A DNA stretch of 64,000 bases, from positions 372,001 through 436,000 of the forward strand of contig DEYP01000025.1 in the NCBI GenBank assembly GCA_002364615.1. The letters run 5' to 3'. The stretch comes from Arsukibacterium sp. UBA3155 (GTDB taxonomy: Bacteria; Pseudomonadota; Gammaproteobacteria; Enterobacterales; Alteromonadaceae). The notes under the pieces were generated by a model. It saw only the letters and a program-made list of their open reading frames with translations, had not been told where the DNA came from and made no database searches. This document shows, piece after piece, positions 1-10,430 of this stretch. Each line of letters begins with the position of its first letter. The stretch's first letter is position 1. Position numbers and translations under genes: made by a program.

Positions 1-2
1 AG

Positions 3-356
3 GGTGGTGACGAGGGTATGGTAGCCATTTTTAAAGATTTTTATAAAGCGTTAAAGCCGGGTGGTGTGCTGGGAGTGGTTGAGCACCGTTTACCTGCGGA
101 AAAAGCGAACGGTGAATGGACCAGAAGTGGATATTTTCCGCAGCAGCTGACCATCACTCTGGCCGAACAGGCAGGTTTTGTACTGGAAGATAGCAGCGAG
201 ATAAATGCGAATCCCAAAGACAACGCTGATCACCCAAAAGGCGTGTGGACACTGCCACCAGTAATGCGGCTTGGTGAAGAAGACAAAGCGAAATATCAGG
301 CGATTGGTGAGAGCGATCGTATGACCTTAAAATTTCGTAAACCTGTAGCACAATAG
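3..356 (+). CDS. Class I SAM-dependent methyltransferase, C-terminal part (5' end outside window)
   Basis: The reading frame is open from the first bases of the window, so only the last ~118 residues are present; the ATG at 18 is probably internal. The segment FYKALKPGGVLGVVEH is the post-motif strand typical of class I methyltransferases, and the remainder (YFPQQLTITLAEQAGFVLEDSSE) resembles the tail of the COG4798-type predicted methyltransferases, some of which carry a signal peptide. The SAM-binding glycine motif lies upstream of the window, and the substrate cannot be deduced. purD begins 15 bases after the stop, so the two may share a transcript. Confidence 0.7.
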   Translation, partial: GGDEGMVAIFKDFYKALKPGGVLGVVEHRLPAEKANGEWTRSGYFPQQLTITLAEQAGFVLEDSSEINANPKDNADHPKGVWTLPPVMRLGEEDKAKYQAIGESDRMTLKFRKPVAQ

Positions 357-371
357 AAAACGGAAACCCCG

Positions 372-1661
372 ATGAAAGTATTGGTAATCGGCGGCGGCGG
401 CCGCGAACATGCTCTGGCCTGGAAAGCCGCGCAATCTCCTCTGGTTAGTCAGGTATTCGTGGCTCCTGGCAATGCTGGCACAGCACTGGAAACAAACCTG
501 CACAATGTCGACATTGCTGCCGATGATGTGCCGGCGTTACTGGCATTTGCTACTGAGCAACATATTCAGCTCACTATCGTTGGCCCGGAAGCGCCACTGG
601 CAAAAGGGGTAGTTGATGTGTTTCGCGAAAAGGGTATGGCTATTTTTGGCCCAACTCAGGCGGCGGCACAACTGGAAAGCTCAAAAGCGTTTGCCAAAGA
701 CTTTCTGGCACGACACCACATCCCCACCGCCGCTTACCAAAACTTCACCGAAGTTGCCCCAGCCAAGGCTTTTGTTAAGCAATTGGGCATGCCCATTGTG
801 ATTAAAGCCGACGGCCTCGCCGCCGGCAAAGGGGTAATTATTGCTCAGACAGAAGCCGAAGCATTTGCGGCTATTGACGATATGCTGTCCGGTAACAAGT
901 TTGGCGACGCAGGTAGCCGGGTTGTCGTTGAAGAGTTTTTACATGGCGAAGAAGCTTCCTTTATTGTGATGGTCGATGGCGAACATGCACTGGCATTTGC
1001 CTCATCGCAGGATCACAAAGCGCGGGATAACGGCGACAAAGGCCCTAATACCGGCGGTATGGGAGCATATTCTCCAGCACCAGTGGTAACGCCTGCCGTG
1101 CATGATTGGGTAATGCAGCAAGTTATTTACCCCACAGTTCGCGGCATGGCCGCAGAGGGTAATGTGTTTACCGGCTTTTTGTATGCAGGCCTGATGATTG
1201 CGCCGGATGGTTCTGCCAAGGTACTGGAATTTAACTGCCGGTTTGGCGATCCGGAAACGCAGCCTATTATGCTGCGACTGGAATCTGATCTGGTTGCGTT
1301 ATGCCAGGCAGCGGTTACTGGCAAGCTGGACCAAATCAGCATCAGGTTCACGGAGCAGGCTGCCGTGGGTGTGGTGCTGGCAGCAGGTGGATACCCGGAT
1401 AGCTACGCCAAAGGCATTGAAATTAAAGGCTTAGATGGCATTGATACCAGCAACGCCAAAGTATTTCATGCCGGTACGGCGCTTGTAGATGATAAAGTAC
1501 TGACTAACGGTGGCCGGGTACTGTGTGCTACAGCCCTGGGCGCAAATGTTAGTGACGCGCAGCAGGCAGCTTATGAGCTTGCCAGCCATATCAGCTGGGA
1601 CGGTATGTTTTACCGCAGCGACATTGGTTATCGTGCGGTTGCCCGTGAACAAAAAAAATAA
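372..1661 (+). CDS. purD: Phosphoribosylamine--glycine ligase (GARS)
   Basis: This enzyme joins 5-phosphoribosylamine and glycine using ATP, the second step of purine synthesis, in the cytoplasm. The 429-residue length is normal for PurD. The N-domain opens with the nucleotide-fold motif GGGGREHAL at residues 7-15. An ATP-grasp core follows, with IKADGLAAGKGV and the family signature NTGGMGAYSP, then the metal-binding segment LEFNCRFGDPETQ. The start ATG has GGAAA about 7 bases upstream. The usual partner purH is not on the visible upstream side, where a methyltransferase gene ends instead. Only 9 bases separate its stop from the next gene, a lipoprotein nuclease, suggesting cotranscription. 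Confidence 0.97.
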   Translation: MKVLVIGGGGREHALAWKAAQSPLVSQVFVAPGNAGTALETNLHNVDIAADDVPALLAFATEQHIQLTIVGPEAPLAKGVVDVFREKGMAIFGPTQAAAQLESSKAFAKDFLARHHIPTAAYQNFTEVAPAKAFVKQLGMPIVIKADGLAAGKGVIIAQTEAEAFAAIDDMLSGNKFGDAGSRVVVEEFLHGEEASFIVMVDGEHALAFASSQDHKARDNGDKGPNTGGMGAYSPAPVVTPAVHDWVMQQVIYPTVRGMAAEGNVFTGFLYAGLMIAPDGSAKVLEFNCRFGDPETQPIMLRLESDLVALCQAAVTGKLDQISIRFTEQAAVGVVLAAGGYPDSYAKGIEIKGLDGIDTSNAKVFHAGTALVDDKVLTNGGRVLCATALGANVSDAQQAAYELASHISWDGMFYRSDIGYRAVAREQKK

Positions 1662-1670
1662 GGCGAAAGC

Positions 1671-3461
1671 ATGCGCGTCGTAATGTTAATACCGCTATTG
1701 GCGGTGCTGCTTAGCCTTGGTGCTTGCAGCAAATCAGAACCATTAAGCTGCGATGGGACATATCAACCCATTGCGCTTATTCAGGGCAAGTCAGATCAAA
1801 GCCCGTTACTGGGTCAGCAAGTCGTGACTCGCGGCGTGGTTATTGCCAGCGTTTACCCTGACTCACCGCTGCCTGGTCTGATGCTGCAAAGCCTTAACGC
1901 TGATGCTGATCCGCTTACCTCTGAGGGCCTGTTCATTCAGCTGGCTGAGCCAGGTGAATATCAGCAGGGTGAGTTGCTGTTGTTACAGGGAACCGTTGCT
2001 GAGATAAACGACTTAACCTCACTAACCGACCTGAGCCATATCTCACGCTGTGCCAGCGGGCAGCAACTGAGCAGCACCGTCGTCAGCTTACCACTGAGCG
2101 AAGAGCTGAACATGGAAGCACTGGAAGGTATGTGGGTGCATTTCCCACAGGATCTGATAGTAACCGACAGCTATCAACTAGGCCGCTATGGTGAGCTGAT
2201 ATTGGCGGATCAGCGCTTAATCGTGCCGACAGAAATTAAATTGCCAGGTACCGAGGCAAATCAATATGACCAGCAGCAACAGCGTCGTATGCTGGTGCTG
2301 GACGATGGTCGCTGGCAGGAAAACCCAGAGCCGACGCCGTATCCGCCACGTGGTTTAACCGCCAACAACAGTTTGCGCTTAGGTGACACCGTACGCGGTG
2401 TCAGTGGTTTTCTGTTTCAGGATGAGCGGGGTTACCGACTAATTCCGACCAGCACGCCGGAATTTATCAGTACTAACCCACGCCCTGCTGCACCTTTGCC
2501 AAAACACCCCGCTGACTTACGGGTAGCGGTGTTTAACGTGCTGAATTTTTTTACCGGTCATGGTCAGGCAGAGCCGTTCCCTACCCGCCGCGGTGCCCGC
2601 ACCCCGGCAGATTTAGCCCGTCAGCAAGCGAAATTGATTAGTGCTCTATCTACTATGGATGCCGACATTATTGGTCTGCTGGAGCTGGAAAATAACGGTT
2701 ACGGCAGTGGTAGTGCCATTGCTACGCTGGTGGCGGCCTTAAATAACGTTGTTGCTGAACCTTACGCCATCGTTGAAACGGCTGAGACACCTGGCACTGA
2801 TGCCATCAAAGTTGCGCTTATTTACCGGCCATCAGCAATCAGCGAAGCGGGCGGAGCGGCTACCCAAACTGCAGCACCCTTCACCCGTTTGAACCGGGCA
2901 CCTGTTGCTCAGACCTTCCAGCACCTTGCCAGTGGTAACAAGCTGACCGTCGCGGTGAACCATTTTAAATCTAAAGGAAGTTGCCCGCGCAATGATAGCC
3001 CGCAGTATGAGCTCCAGGCAGATCAGAACGATGGCCAGGCATGCTGGAACGCAGCCCGGGTTGAGGCAAGCAAAGCCCTGACCCAGTGGCTGGCGACCAA
3101 CCCAACCGGCACCTCCAGCGCGCATCAGTTAATTATGGGAGATTTAAATGCCTACCGTATGGAAGATCCGGTGCGGGCCCTGGAACAAGCCGGGTGGCAG
3201 TATTTACATGATCCACAACACTCCGGGTTTTCTTACGCCTTTCGTGGTCGCAGTGGCTCCCTTGACCATGCTCTGGCAAGTCCGGAGCTGGCTGGCTATT
3301 TACACACAATTGAACACTGGTCAATCAATGCCGCTGAACCCGTGTTGCTCGATTATAGCAGCCGCTATAAATCGGCAGAAGCACAACAGCGGCTGTACGG
3401 TGCTACGCCTTACCGATCTTCAGATCATGACCCGGTTATTGTAACGTTCCGCTTTCAATAA
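1671..3461 (+). CDS. ExeM/NucH-type endonuclease, predicted lipoprotein
   Basis: The 596-residue protein begins with a lipoprotein signal peptide ending in the lipobox LGAC, with the lipidated cysteine at residue 19, so it should be anchored to the cell envelope. Residues ~25-280 form an OB-fold-like region (GQQVVTRGVVIASV) as in NucH/YhcR nucleases. From about residue 285 there is an endonuclease/exonuclease/phosphatase domain. Its visible catalytic elements are FNVLNFF, the acidic LLELENNG, HFKSKG, GDLNAYRMEDP near 489 and SSDHDPV near 583. Family members degrade extracellular DNA for nutrient use or biofilm turnover. The start has the strong site AGGCGA. Lipidation rather than secretion is inferred only from the lipobox. 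Confidence 0.85.
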   Translation: MRVVMLIPLLAVLLSLGACSKSEPLSCDGTYQPIALIQGKSDQSPLLGQQVVTRGVVIASVYPDSPLPGLMLQSLNADADPLTSEGLFIQLAEPGEYQQGELLLLQGTVAEINDLTSLTDLSHISRCASGQQLSSTVVSLPLSEELNMEALEGMWVHFPQDLIVTDSYQLGRYGELILADQRLIVPTEIKLPGTEANQYDQQQQRRMLVLDDGRWQENPEPTPYPPRGLTANNSLRLGDTVRGVSGFLFQDERGYRLIPTSTPEFISTNPRPAAPLPKHPADLRVAVFNVLNFFTGHGQAEPFPTRRGARTPADLARQQAKLISALSTMDADIIGLLELENNGYGSGSAIATLVAALNNVVAEPYAIVETAETPGTDAIKVALIYRPSAISEAGGAATQTAAPFTRLNRAPVAQTFQHLASGNKLTVAVNHFKSKGSCPRNDSPQYELQADQNDGQACWNAARVEASKALTQWLATNPTGTSSAHQLIMGDLNAYRMEDPVRALEQAGWQYLHDPQHSGFSYAFRGRSGSLDHALASPELAGYLHTIEHWSINAAEPVLLDYSSRYKSAEAQQRLYGATPYRSSDHDPVIVTFRFQ

Positions 3462-3532
3462 ACCAGATAACGGTTGCAGCCGGTAGCGGTGTTGCTTTAT
3501 GGTAACTCCAGAATTTTTTACCGGCGCAGCCT

Positions 3533-4429
3533 ATGTCTCATAAAAACCCGATCATTGCGATCACCGGCTCCTCTGGCGCCGGCACTACCACGACGACAAT
3601 CGCCTTTCAGCATATATTCCGCACATTGGGCATTGATGCCGCGTTTGTTGAAGGCGATTGTTTTCATCGCTTCAGCCGGCCAGAAATGGATCTGGCGGTG
3701 CGCAAAGCCAAAGAACAAGGACGCTACATCAGTTATTTTGGGGCTGAAGCCAACGATTTTGGCGCGTTAGAAACTTTTTTTGCCAGTTACGCTGAAACGG
3801 GTACCGGCCGTATTCGACATTACCTGCATACCTTCGATGAAGCCGTGCCTTATAACCAGTTGCCCGGCACCTTTACCCCATGGCAGGACTTGCGTGCTAA
3901 CACCGACTTACTGTTTTATGAGGGTTTGCATGGCGGCGCGGTTACCGAGCAGCATAACGTCGCGCAACATGTCGATTTACTGATAGGTATGGTGCCGATA
4001 GTCAACCTGGAATGGATCCAGAAAATCATCCGCGACACCTCTGAGCGTGGCCATAGCCGGGAGGCAGTGCAGGCCAGTATCGTGCGCAGTATGGATGACT
4101 ACATTAATCATATTACACCACAGTTTTCCCGGACCCATATTAACTTTCAGCGAGTGCCGACCGTAGATACTTCAAACCCCTTTAGTGCCAAAGATATTCC
4201 TTCGCTGGACGAAAGCTTTGTGGTGATCCGTTTTCGCGGCATTAAACACGTTGATTTTCCGTATTATCTAAGAATGATTCACGGTTCTTTTATGTCGCGG
4301 GTCAATACCCTGGTAGTGCCGGGAGGTAAGATGGGACTGGCGATGGAGCTGATTTTAACCCCGTTGATTGAAGCGATAATTCAAAAACGACGCCAGGCCA
4401 GAGGCCAGGCAGACTGGTTAGGTAAATAA
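3533..4429 (+). CDS. prkB: Phosphoribulokinase-family protein PrkB
   Basis: The 298-residue protein is very similar to E. coli PrkB (YhfF region), which belongs to the phosphoribulokinase/uridine kinase P-loop fold. The P-loop GSSGAGTT lies at residues 12-19. Other characteristic stretches are VEGDCFHRFSRPEMD, FYEGLHGG, SERGHSREAV and the C-terminal VVPGGKMGLAMEL. There are no RuBisCO or other Calvin-cycle genes nearby, so a role in carbon fixation is not suggested; the true function of this heterotroph branch is not established. It faces speD tail to tail. The ribosome site before the ATG is weak. Confidence 0.9.
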   Translation: MSHKNPIIAITGSSGAGTTTTTIAFQHIFRTLGIDAAFVEGDCFHRFSRPEMDLAVRKAKEQGRYISYFGAEANDFGALETFFASYAETGTGRIRHYLHTFDEAVPYNQLPGTFTPWQDLRANTDLLFYEGLHGGAVTEQHNVAQHVDLLIGMVPIVNLEWIQKIIRDTSERGHSREAVQASIVRSMDDYINHITPQFSRTHINFQRVPTVDTSNPFSAKDIPSLDESFVVIRFRGIKHVDFPYYLRMIHGSFMSRVNTLVVPGGKMGLAMELILTPLIEAIIQKRRQARGQADWLGK

Positions 4430-4472
4430 CCGGTTTACCTGGCAGGCTGCCATGGCCTGGCCGTGCTTTGCA

Positions 4473-5279
4473 TTATTTCATTTCAGGCAAGTTACGGCCG
4501 TAGAAAATTTCCCTGATTTCTTTAAATACTTTCTTACTGATCAGTTTCTGCTCATCTGCAGTCATACTGTCGGTGCCCATGCCGAACAGATAATTGTTTA
4601 AGTCAGCCTCTTTTAACATCATCTTGGTATGAAACAGGTTTTCCTGATAAACATTCACGTCAATCATCTGAAACGCCTGCTTGGTATCCACTTCCATAAA
4701 ATTCTGGATAGAGCTGATCGGATGATCGATATAATGCTTGGTACCACTGATATCGCGGGTAAAACCACGCACCCGGTAGTCAATGGTTACCACGTCTGAC
4801 TCAAAACTATGGATCAAAAAATTCAGTGCTTTTAACGGTGAAATAATGCCACAGGTAGACACTTCAATATCCGCTCTGAAGGTACAGATACCGTCGTGCG
4901 GATGAACTTCCGGATAGGTGTGAACGCAAATATGGCTTTTATCCAGATGCGCCACCACAGCTTCCGGCAGCGGCCCGGGATTCTCTGAATTATCAGGATC
5001 AACCAGAACTGGCTCTTCGCTGACCAGTATCGTGACACTGGCGCCCTGCGGATCATAATCCTGACGGGCAATATTAAGCACATTAGCACCAATGATATCA
5101 ACCACTTCAGTTAATATATCTGTCAGACGATCAGCATTATATTGCTCGTCAATATATTCAATATATTCCTGACGATGCTGCTCGGTCTTGGCATAACAAA
5201 TATCATATAAGCTAAAACTTAAGCTTTTAGTCAGGTTGTTAAACCCATGCAGTTTCAATTTTTCGAAAGGCTTTACCAA
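4473..5279 (-). CDS. speD: S-adenosylmethionine decarboxylase proenzyme
   Basis: SpeD decarboxylates S-adenosylmethionine to supply aminopropyl groups for spermidine. The 268-residue protein is of the enterobacterial proenzyme type. It cleaves itself between K114 and S115 in [10 protein letters not shown], turning S115 into the pyruvoyl cofactor. The segments [10 protein letters not shown] and [18 protein letters not shown] form the rest of the active site. The start is unusual: the only suitable codon is TTG at 5279, preceded by GGAGAG, and it precedes the conserved [16 protein letters not shown]. No speE (spermidine synthase) follows. The gene lies 47 bases after a yhfA-like gene on the same strand. 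Confidence 0.95.
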   Translation of the reverse strand: MVKPFEKLKLHGFNNLTKSLSFSLYDICYAKTEQHRQEYIEYIDEQYNADRLTDILTEVVDIIGANVLNIARQDYDPQGASVTILVSEEPVLVDPDNSENPGPLPEAVVAHLDKSHICVHTYPEVHPHDGICTFRADIEVSTCGIISPLKALNFLIHSFESDVVTIDYRVRGFTRDISGTKHYIDHPISSIQNFMEVDTKQAFQMIDVNVYQENLFHTKMMLKEADLNNYLFGMGTDSMTADEQKLISKKVFKEIREIFYGRNLPEMK

Positions 5280-5326
5280 TTTCTGCGCTCTCCACTACAG
5301 CTTTCGCTGTATTGTTTATCAGGCAA

Positions 5327-5755
5327 TTACTCAGACCCGACAGTCTGACTTGCATTGTTAACACTATAGGAATGGCTTACAGCAACACTGCTGGCCAGCA
5401 TAATCGACACGGAACAATATTTATCCGCAGATAAATCAACTGCCCGTGCAACTTGTTTCTCGCTAAGATCATGGCCGGAAACCACAAAATGCAGGTGAAT
5501 TTTGGTGAATACCCGTGGCACGTCCTCAGCACGCTCTGCGCTTAGCTCAACCTCACAGCCAAGCACGTGCTGACGCGCTTTCCTTAAAATGCTGACCACA
5601 TCTACAGACGAACAGGCACCGGCCGACATCAGCACCATTTCCATTGGGCTTGGCGCGCTGCTATCAGAACCATTTGCATCAAATACCACGGCATGACCGC
5701 TGGCTGAGCGACCAATAAAACTCAGGTTATCAACCCAACTGACTTTTGCTTGCAT
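5327..5755 (-). CDS. OsmC-family protein YhfA
   Basis: This 142-residue OsmC/Ohr-fold protein closely resembles E. coli YhfA (MQARVKWVEGL...). It carries the conserved APSPMEMVLMSAGACSSVDVVSIL, with the potentially redox-active cysteine in GACSS, and the second cysteine in the C-terminal DKYCSVS. Family relatives reduce organic hydroperoxides, but YhfA itself has no settled substrate. The ATG at 5755 is preferred over an upstream ATG at 5770 because GGAG sits 6 bases before it and it matches the E. coli N-terminus. In E. coli this gene lies between prkB and crp; here speD takes that position and crp is not in the window. Confidence 0.9.
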   Translation of the reverse strand: MQAKVSWVDNLSFIGRSASGHAVVFDANGSDSSAPSPMEMVLMSAGACSSVDVVSILRKARQHVLGCEVELSAERAEDVPRVFTKIHLHFVVSGHDLSEKQVARAVDLSADKYCSVSIMLASSVAVSHSYSVNNASQTVGSE

Positions 5756-5839
5756 ATCCGGCTCCGGCATGAAATTTCAGGCTGGATATTCTACGGAAAT
5801 ATAGGGCGGGTAGCCAGCATTAATCCTGATGCGAAGCTG

Positions 5840-6190
5840 CTAATCCATAAACCTGGCGATGGCACTGTCAAACAGGTTTTTGATTAACAATGCAATTTCG
5901 TTTATCAGTTCAGCTTGCTCTCGGGTGGCTTTTTTTTCCAGAACGCTGCTCAGTACTTCCTGAAAATCATACATAATGCCGTCAACTTCACGAATGATCA
6001 TGCTGCGATGGTTTATTTCCAACTCGGTATGCTGCGTACATAAGGTGATAATTTGTTCGGCAATTCGCTCTTCCAGCACAACGCCTATGGTTTTACCATT
6101 GGCCAGCACGGTTCCCTCTTCGGTAAACAGCACCAAGTGCTCCGTCAAAAACTGAATGAGATGCTCGTAGCCAGGTTGATCAGTCACCAT
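5840..6190 (-). CDS. DUF3802-type protein of unknown function
   Basis: This is a 116-residue acidic, predicted cytoplasmic, mostly helical protein with no signal peptide or membrane segment. It resembles the DUF3802 family of Alteromonadales and Vibrio (GYEHLIQFLTEHLVLFTEE and the C-terminal EIALLIKNLFDSAIARF). In related genera a gene of this kind follows astD, as here, so the assignment rests partly on context recalled from Shewanella. No catalytic motif is apparent. An AGGTAA site precedes the start at a long spacing. The function is unknown. Confidence 0.65.
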   Translation of the reverse strand: MVTDQPGYEHLIQFLTEHLVLFTEEGTVLANGKTIGVVLEERIAEQIITLCTQHTELEINHRSMIIREVDGIMYDFQEVLSSVLEKKATREQAELINEIALLIKNLFDSAIARFMD

Positions 6191-6267
6191 ACGAATGGGT
6201 TACCTGAATTGATTGCGGTTAAAAACATTACAATAGCGTAATTTAAGCAAAATGTCGGCAAGAAAAC

Positions 6268-6291
6268 AAATCGGGGCCGCAGCCCCGATTT
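6268..6291 (-). terminator. Rho-independent terminator after astD
   Basis: A perfect 10-base-pair stem (AAATCGGGGC/GCCCCGATTT) closes a four-base CGCA loop. It lies 7 bases past the astD stop codon, and the minus-strand transcript continues with a T-rich stretch. It should end the argD-astA-astD transcript and separate it from the DUF3802-type gene. Confidence 0.8.
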
Positions 6292-6297
6292 TATGGC

Positions 6298-7767
6298 TTA
6301 AAAGCTCAGACCTGGTGACAATTGTTCAGGCATGGACACCTGATCTAATTCTACTGAAGCAACCGGGTAAGCACAGTAATCTGCCGCATAATATGCACTG
6401 GCGCGATGATTACCACTCCCCCCAATACCACCAAAAGGTGCTGCTGAGCTGGCACCAGTGATGGGCCGGTTCCAGTTAACAATTCCGGCTCTGATCCGCC
6501 GGTAAAAGTGCTGATACAGCTCCTGACTGTCACTGAGTAAACCGGCAGACAAACCGAAACTGGTGTTATTGGCGGCATCAATAGCGGTATCGAAGTCAGT
6601 AAAGCGGAACACTTTTAGCAGTGGCCCGAAATGCTCTTCATCGGGAAAGTTTTTGACATTGCTACATTCAATAATACCGGGCGACACTAACCCCGTATCG
6701 CTCTGCAAATGTTGCAGCTCAACCAGAACTTCACCACCTAACTCAATCAGGTGTTGCTGGGCAGCACGCATACCTTTGGCAGCAGCTACCGAAATCATCG
6801 CGCCAATAAATGGCTGAGGGTCTGCGTCATACAGGCCGGTTTTAATATTGCGGGTTACTTCAATTAAGCGGGTCAGAATAGCATCACCCTGTGCATTCGC
6901 CGGTAAAAACAGTTTGCGGGCGCAAGTACAACGCTGGCCAGCTGAAATAAAGGCTGACTGCACAATATCATGCACTACGGCATCAACATCGCTGACATCC
7001 TGCACGATTAGCGGGTTGTTCCCGCCCATTTCCAGTGCCAGAATTTTCTCCGGCCGCCCAGCAAATTGCTGGTGCAAATAATGACCGGTGCGAGAGCTGC
7101 CGGTAAAAAACAACCCATCAATACCTTCATGGCTGGCAATTGCCTTACCGGTATCAACTTCACCTTGCAATAAATTAAGCACCCCGGCTGGCAAGCCAGC
7201 TTTTTCCCACAATTTTACGGCATGCTCGGCTACCATTGGCGTCAATTCTGACGGCTTAAATACCACGGTATTGCCTGCTAACAACGCGGGCACAATATGG
7301 CCATTAGGTAAGTGCCCCGGGAAGTTGTAAGGACCAAATACCGCGACTACCCCATGAGGCTTATGCCGGACAAAAGCCCGGCCCTGCGGCATAGGGTTCT
7401 CTTTAGTACCGGTACGTTCTTCGTGCGCACGGACTGAGATATCCACCTTGCCAATCATTGCTGCCACTTCAGTACGGCTTTCCCACAGCGCCTTCCCGGT
7501 ATCTCTGGCAATGCACAAAGCCAGTTCTTCTTTATTGGCAGCCAGTTGTTCAGCAAATCGCTTTACAACTTCTACCCGGCTGTCAAAACTAAGATCGCCC
7601 CAGCTGTACTGAGCGGCGCGGGCAGCACTAATGGCGGCATCGACTTGCTCTGCAGTGGCGGCTTCACCCTGCCAGACCTGCTGGTTTTTGGCCGGGTCAA
7701 GCGATGAAAACGACTTGCCCTCACCTGCCAACCATTGGCCATTGATAAATTGTGCTGCGTGGCTCAT
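6298..7767 (-). CDS. astD: N-succinylglutamate 5-semialdehyde dehydrogenase
   Basis: AstD oxidises succinylglutamate semialdehyde to succinylglutamate with NAD, the fourth step of the AST arginine degradation pathway. The 489-residue length is normal. The aldehyde dehydrogenase fold shows [14 protein letters not shown], the glutamate motif LEMGGNNPL, and the catalytic cysteine C280 in SAGQRCTC. The C-terminal [17 protein letters not shown] is typical of AstD rather than of general aldehyde dehydrogenases. The start has AGGGG 6 bases upstream. It is 13 bases downstream of astA and is followed by a terminator, so it closes the operon. astB and astE are not in the window. Confidence 0.97.
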   Translation of the reverse strand: MSHAAQFINGQWLAGEGKSFSSLDPAKNQQVWQGEAATAEQVDAAISAARAAQYSWGDLSFDSRVEVVKRFAEQLAANKEELALCIARDTGKALWESRTEVAAMIGKVDISVRAHEERTGTKENPMPQGRAFVRHKPHGVVAVFGPYNFPGHLPNGHIVPALLAGNTVVFKPSELTPMVAEHAVKLWEKAGLPAGVLNLLQGEVDTGKAIASHEGIDGLFFTGSSRTGHYLHQQFAGRPEKILALEMGGNNPLIVQDVSDVDAVVHDIVQSAFISAGQRCTCARKLFLPANAQGDAILTRLIEVTRNIKTGLYDADPQPFIGAMISVAAAKGMRAAQQHLIELGGEVLVELQHLQSDTGLVSPGIIECSNVKNFPDEEHFGPLLKVFRFTDFDTAIDAANNTSFGLSAGLLSDSQELYQHFYRRIRAGIVNWNRPITGASSAAPFGGIGGSGNHRASAYYAADYCAYPVASVELDQVSMPEQLSPGLSF

Positions 7768-7780
7768 GTTATACCCCTGC

Positions 7781-8800
7781 TTATATTCTGGTTAATCTGA
7801 TGTGCTCACCGGCCGTTACGCCCAAAGCGTCGGCGCAGTCCTGCGGCAATACAACCTGATCGCTATGCTCCGTTACCGTAAGCGGCAGCCAGGTTGCGCG
7901 AAAGTGTTCTAAGTTGGTATTGCAGATTAAATAAGGCTGACTATCTGGACCCGGCGTACCAATCTGCACCTGTAGTTTGCGACTATACCGAATTGAGCGA
8001 ATATGCTCTACTCTCGCTTCCACAGTCGGGCCTGCATCAAAAATGTCGACATAACCGCGGTTTGAAAAACCTTCAGATTGCAACAACGACAGCGCTGGCC
8101 GGGTTTTATCATGCACTTTGCCTATTACCTGCTGCGCCTCTTTGCTTAACAGGCTGACATATATCGGATATTTTGGCATTAATTCAGCAATAAACACTTT
8201 CTGGCCAATACCAGTCAGGTAATCTGCTGTAGGGAAGTCAACCGAGAAAAAATGCTCCTGCAACCACCGCCAGAAAGGCGAATGACCATTCTGATCAGAC
8301 ACACCACGCATTTCAGCAATAACCCGGTCAGCAAAGCGTTCGGCAAATTCAGCCATAAATAAAAAACGAGCTTTAGATAACAAGCGGCCATTATTTTTTT
8401 CACGGCGGTTTTCCCGCAAAAATAAGGTGCATAGTTCACTGACGCCGGTGTAGTCGTTACACAGTGTCAGAATATCAACCGTTTTATAAACACCTAGCGA
8501 CCGTGAGCTATGCACCACCTTGCCCAGATGATAATGATAAAACGCATCGTCCAGGCCAACCGCGGCTTCCAGTGCGCTGGTACCACAAACATCACCCGTG
8601 TTGGTGTCTTCCAGCACAAATAAATAGCCTTCATCACCAGGGCTGCTAACCTTTTTTTGTAACGACTGCTCTGAACGGCTGATTTTGCGCATCAGCAGCT
8701 CATCATTGACCGGCAGCGAGGTAAAACCATGCCCCGACTCAACGGCCATCTGATAGAGCGCCGGGTAATCATCCGCTCGGATTGGGCGAATCACCATCAT
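7781..8800 (-). CDS. astA: Arginine N-succinyltransferase
   Basis: AstA transfers succinyl from succinyl-CoA to the alpha-amino group of arginine and commits it to the AST pathway. The 339-residue protein has the acyltransferase-like N-terminus [14 protein letters not shown], the conserved [14 protein letters not shown] and the [19 protein letters not shown] segment, then [12 protein letters not shown]. It appears to be a single-subunit enzyme, as in E. coli. The start has GGAG 9 bases upstream. A gap of 122 bases holding a strong hairpin separates it from argD upstream, while astD follows closely. Confidence 0.96.
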   Translation of the reverse strand: MMVIRPIRADDYPALYQMAVESGHGFTSLPVNDELLMRKISRSEQSLQKKVSSPGDEGYLFVLEDTNTGDVCGTSALEAAVGLDDAFYHYHLGKVVHSSRSLGVYKTVDILTLCNDYTGVSELCTLFLRENRREKNNGRLLSKARFLFMAEFAERFADRVIAEMRGVSDQNGHSPFWRWLQEHFFSVDFPTADYLTGIGQKVFIAELMPKYPIYVSLLSKEAQQVIGKVHDKTRPALSLLQSEGFSNRGYVDIFDAGPTVEARVEHIRSIRYSRKLQVQIGTPGPDSQPYLICNTNLEHFRATWLPLTVTEHSDQVVLPQDCADALGVTAGEHIRLTRI

Positions 8801-8833
8801 CGTCGCTTACTCCATTTTTGCTTTATAACCTGA

Positions 8834-8855
8834 CGGGACACACTATTGTGTCCCG
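8834..8855 (-). promoter_or_regulatory. Intercistronic hairpin between argD/astC and astA
   Basis: A perfect 9-base-pair stem (CGGGACACA/TGTGTCCCG) closes a CTAT loop in the 122-base gap between argD and astA. No T-run follows on either strand, so it is not an ordinary terminator. It could be an RNA-processing or stability element separating the dual-role argD from the purely catabolic astAD. Confidence 0.5.
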
Positions 8856-8922
8856 CGGTGCTTCATTTCGATGCGGTCTTTATGCCGCTTTAATAAATAT
8901 ACTATGATCGGTCTGACCGTTG

Positions 8923-10194
<1,272 letters not shown>

Positions 10195-10280
10195 CTACCA
10201 ATTATTATCCGGCCATTATTGCAGGTTTTAGGGCGGTTGTCTTGTTGGTGAAAATCGCTAAAGCCAGAAAAATCAAGGGG

Positions 10281-10319
10281 TACAGATAGATTTGCAACTG
10301 AACTGAATAACTAATCAAA
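10281..10319 (-). promoter_or_regulatory. Candidate ArgR operator (two ARG boxes) upstream of argD
   Basis: The 18-base element at 10302-10319 reads TGAAT-AACT-AATCA at its core and matches the ARG-box consensus at nine of ten half-site bases. A much weaker box at 10281-10298 lies exactly 3 bases away, the spacing of paired ARG boxes. The rest of the 290-base gap between argD and the HDOD gene has no gene that I can support. The call is based on consensus matching only. Confidence 0.35.
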
Positions 10320-10430
10320 GCGAATTAAGCTCGTCAGAATAAGTCAGGACCTACGGCCAAGCTGAAGCTGGCCGGATGTTGCTTCGCCAACAGCATTTCT
10401 GGTTTGCATGAATATGGTCAAAAAAAATGT

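Noticed and set aside
3533..4429. Calvin-cycle phosphoribulokinase
   Set aside because: It closely resembles the E. coli PrkB branch, and there are no RuBisCO or other Calvin genes nearby.
10354..10374. GGCC-rich hairpin downstream of the HDOD gene as a terminator
   Set aside because: The stem has a bulge and no T-run follows on the minus strand.
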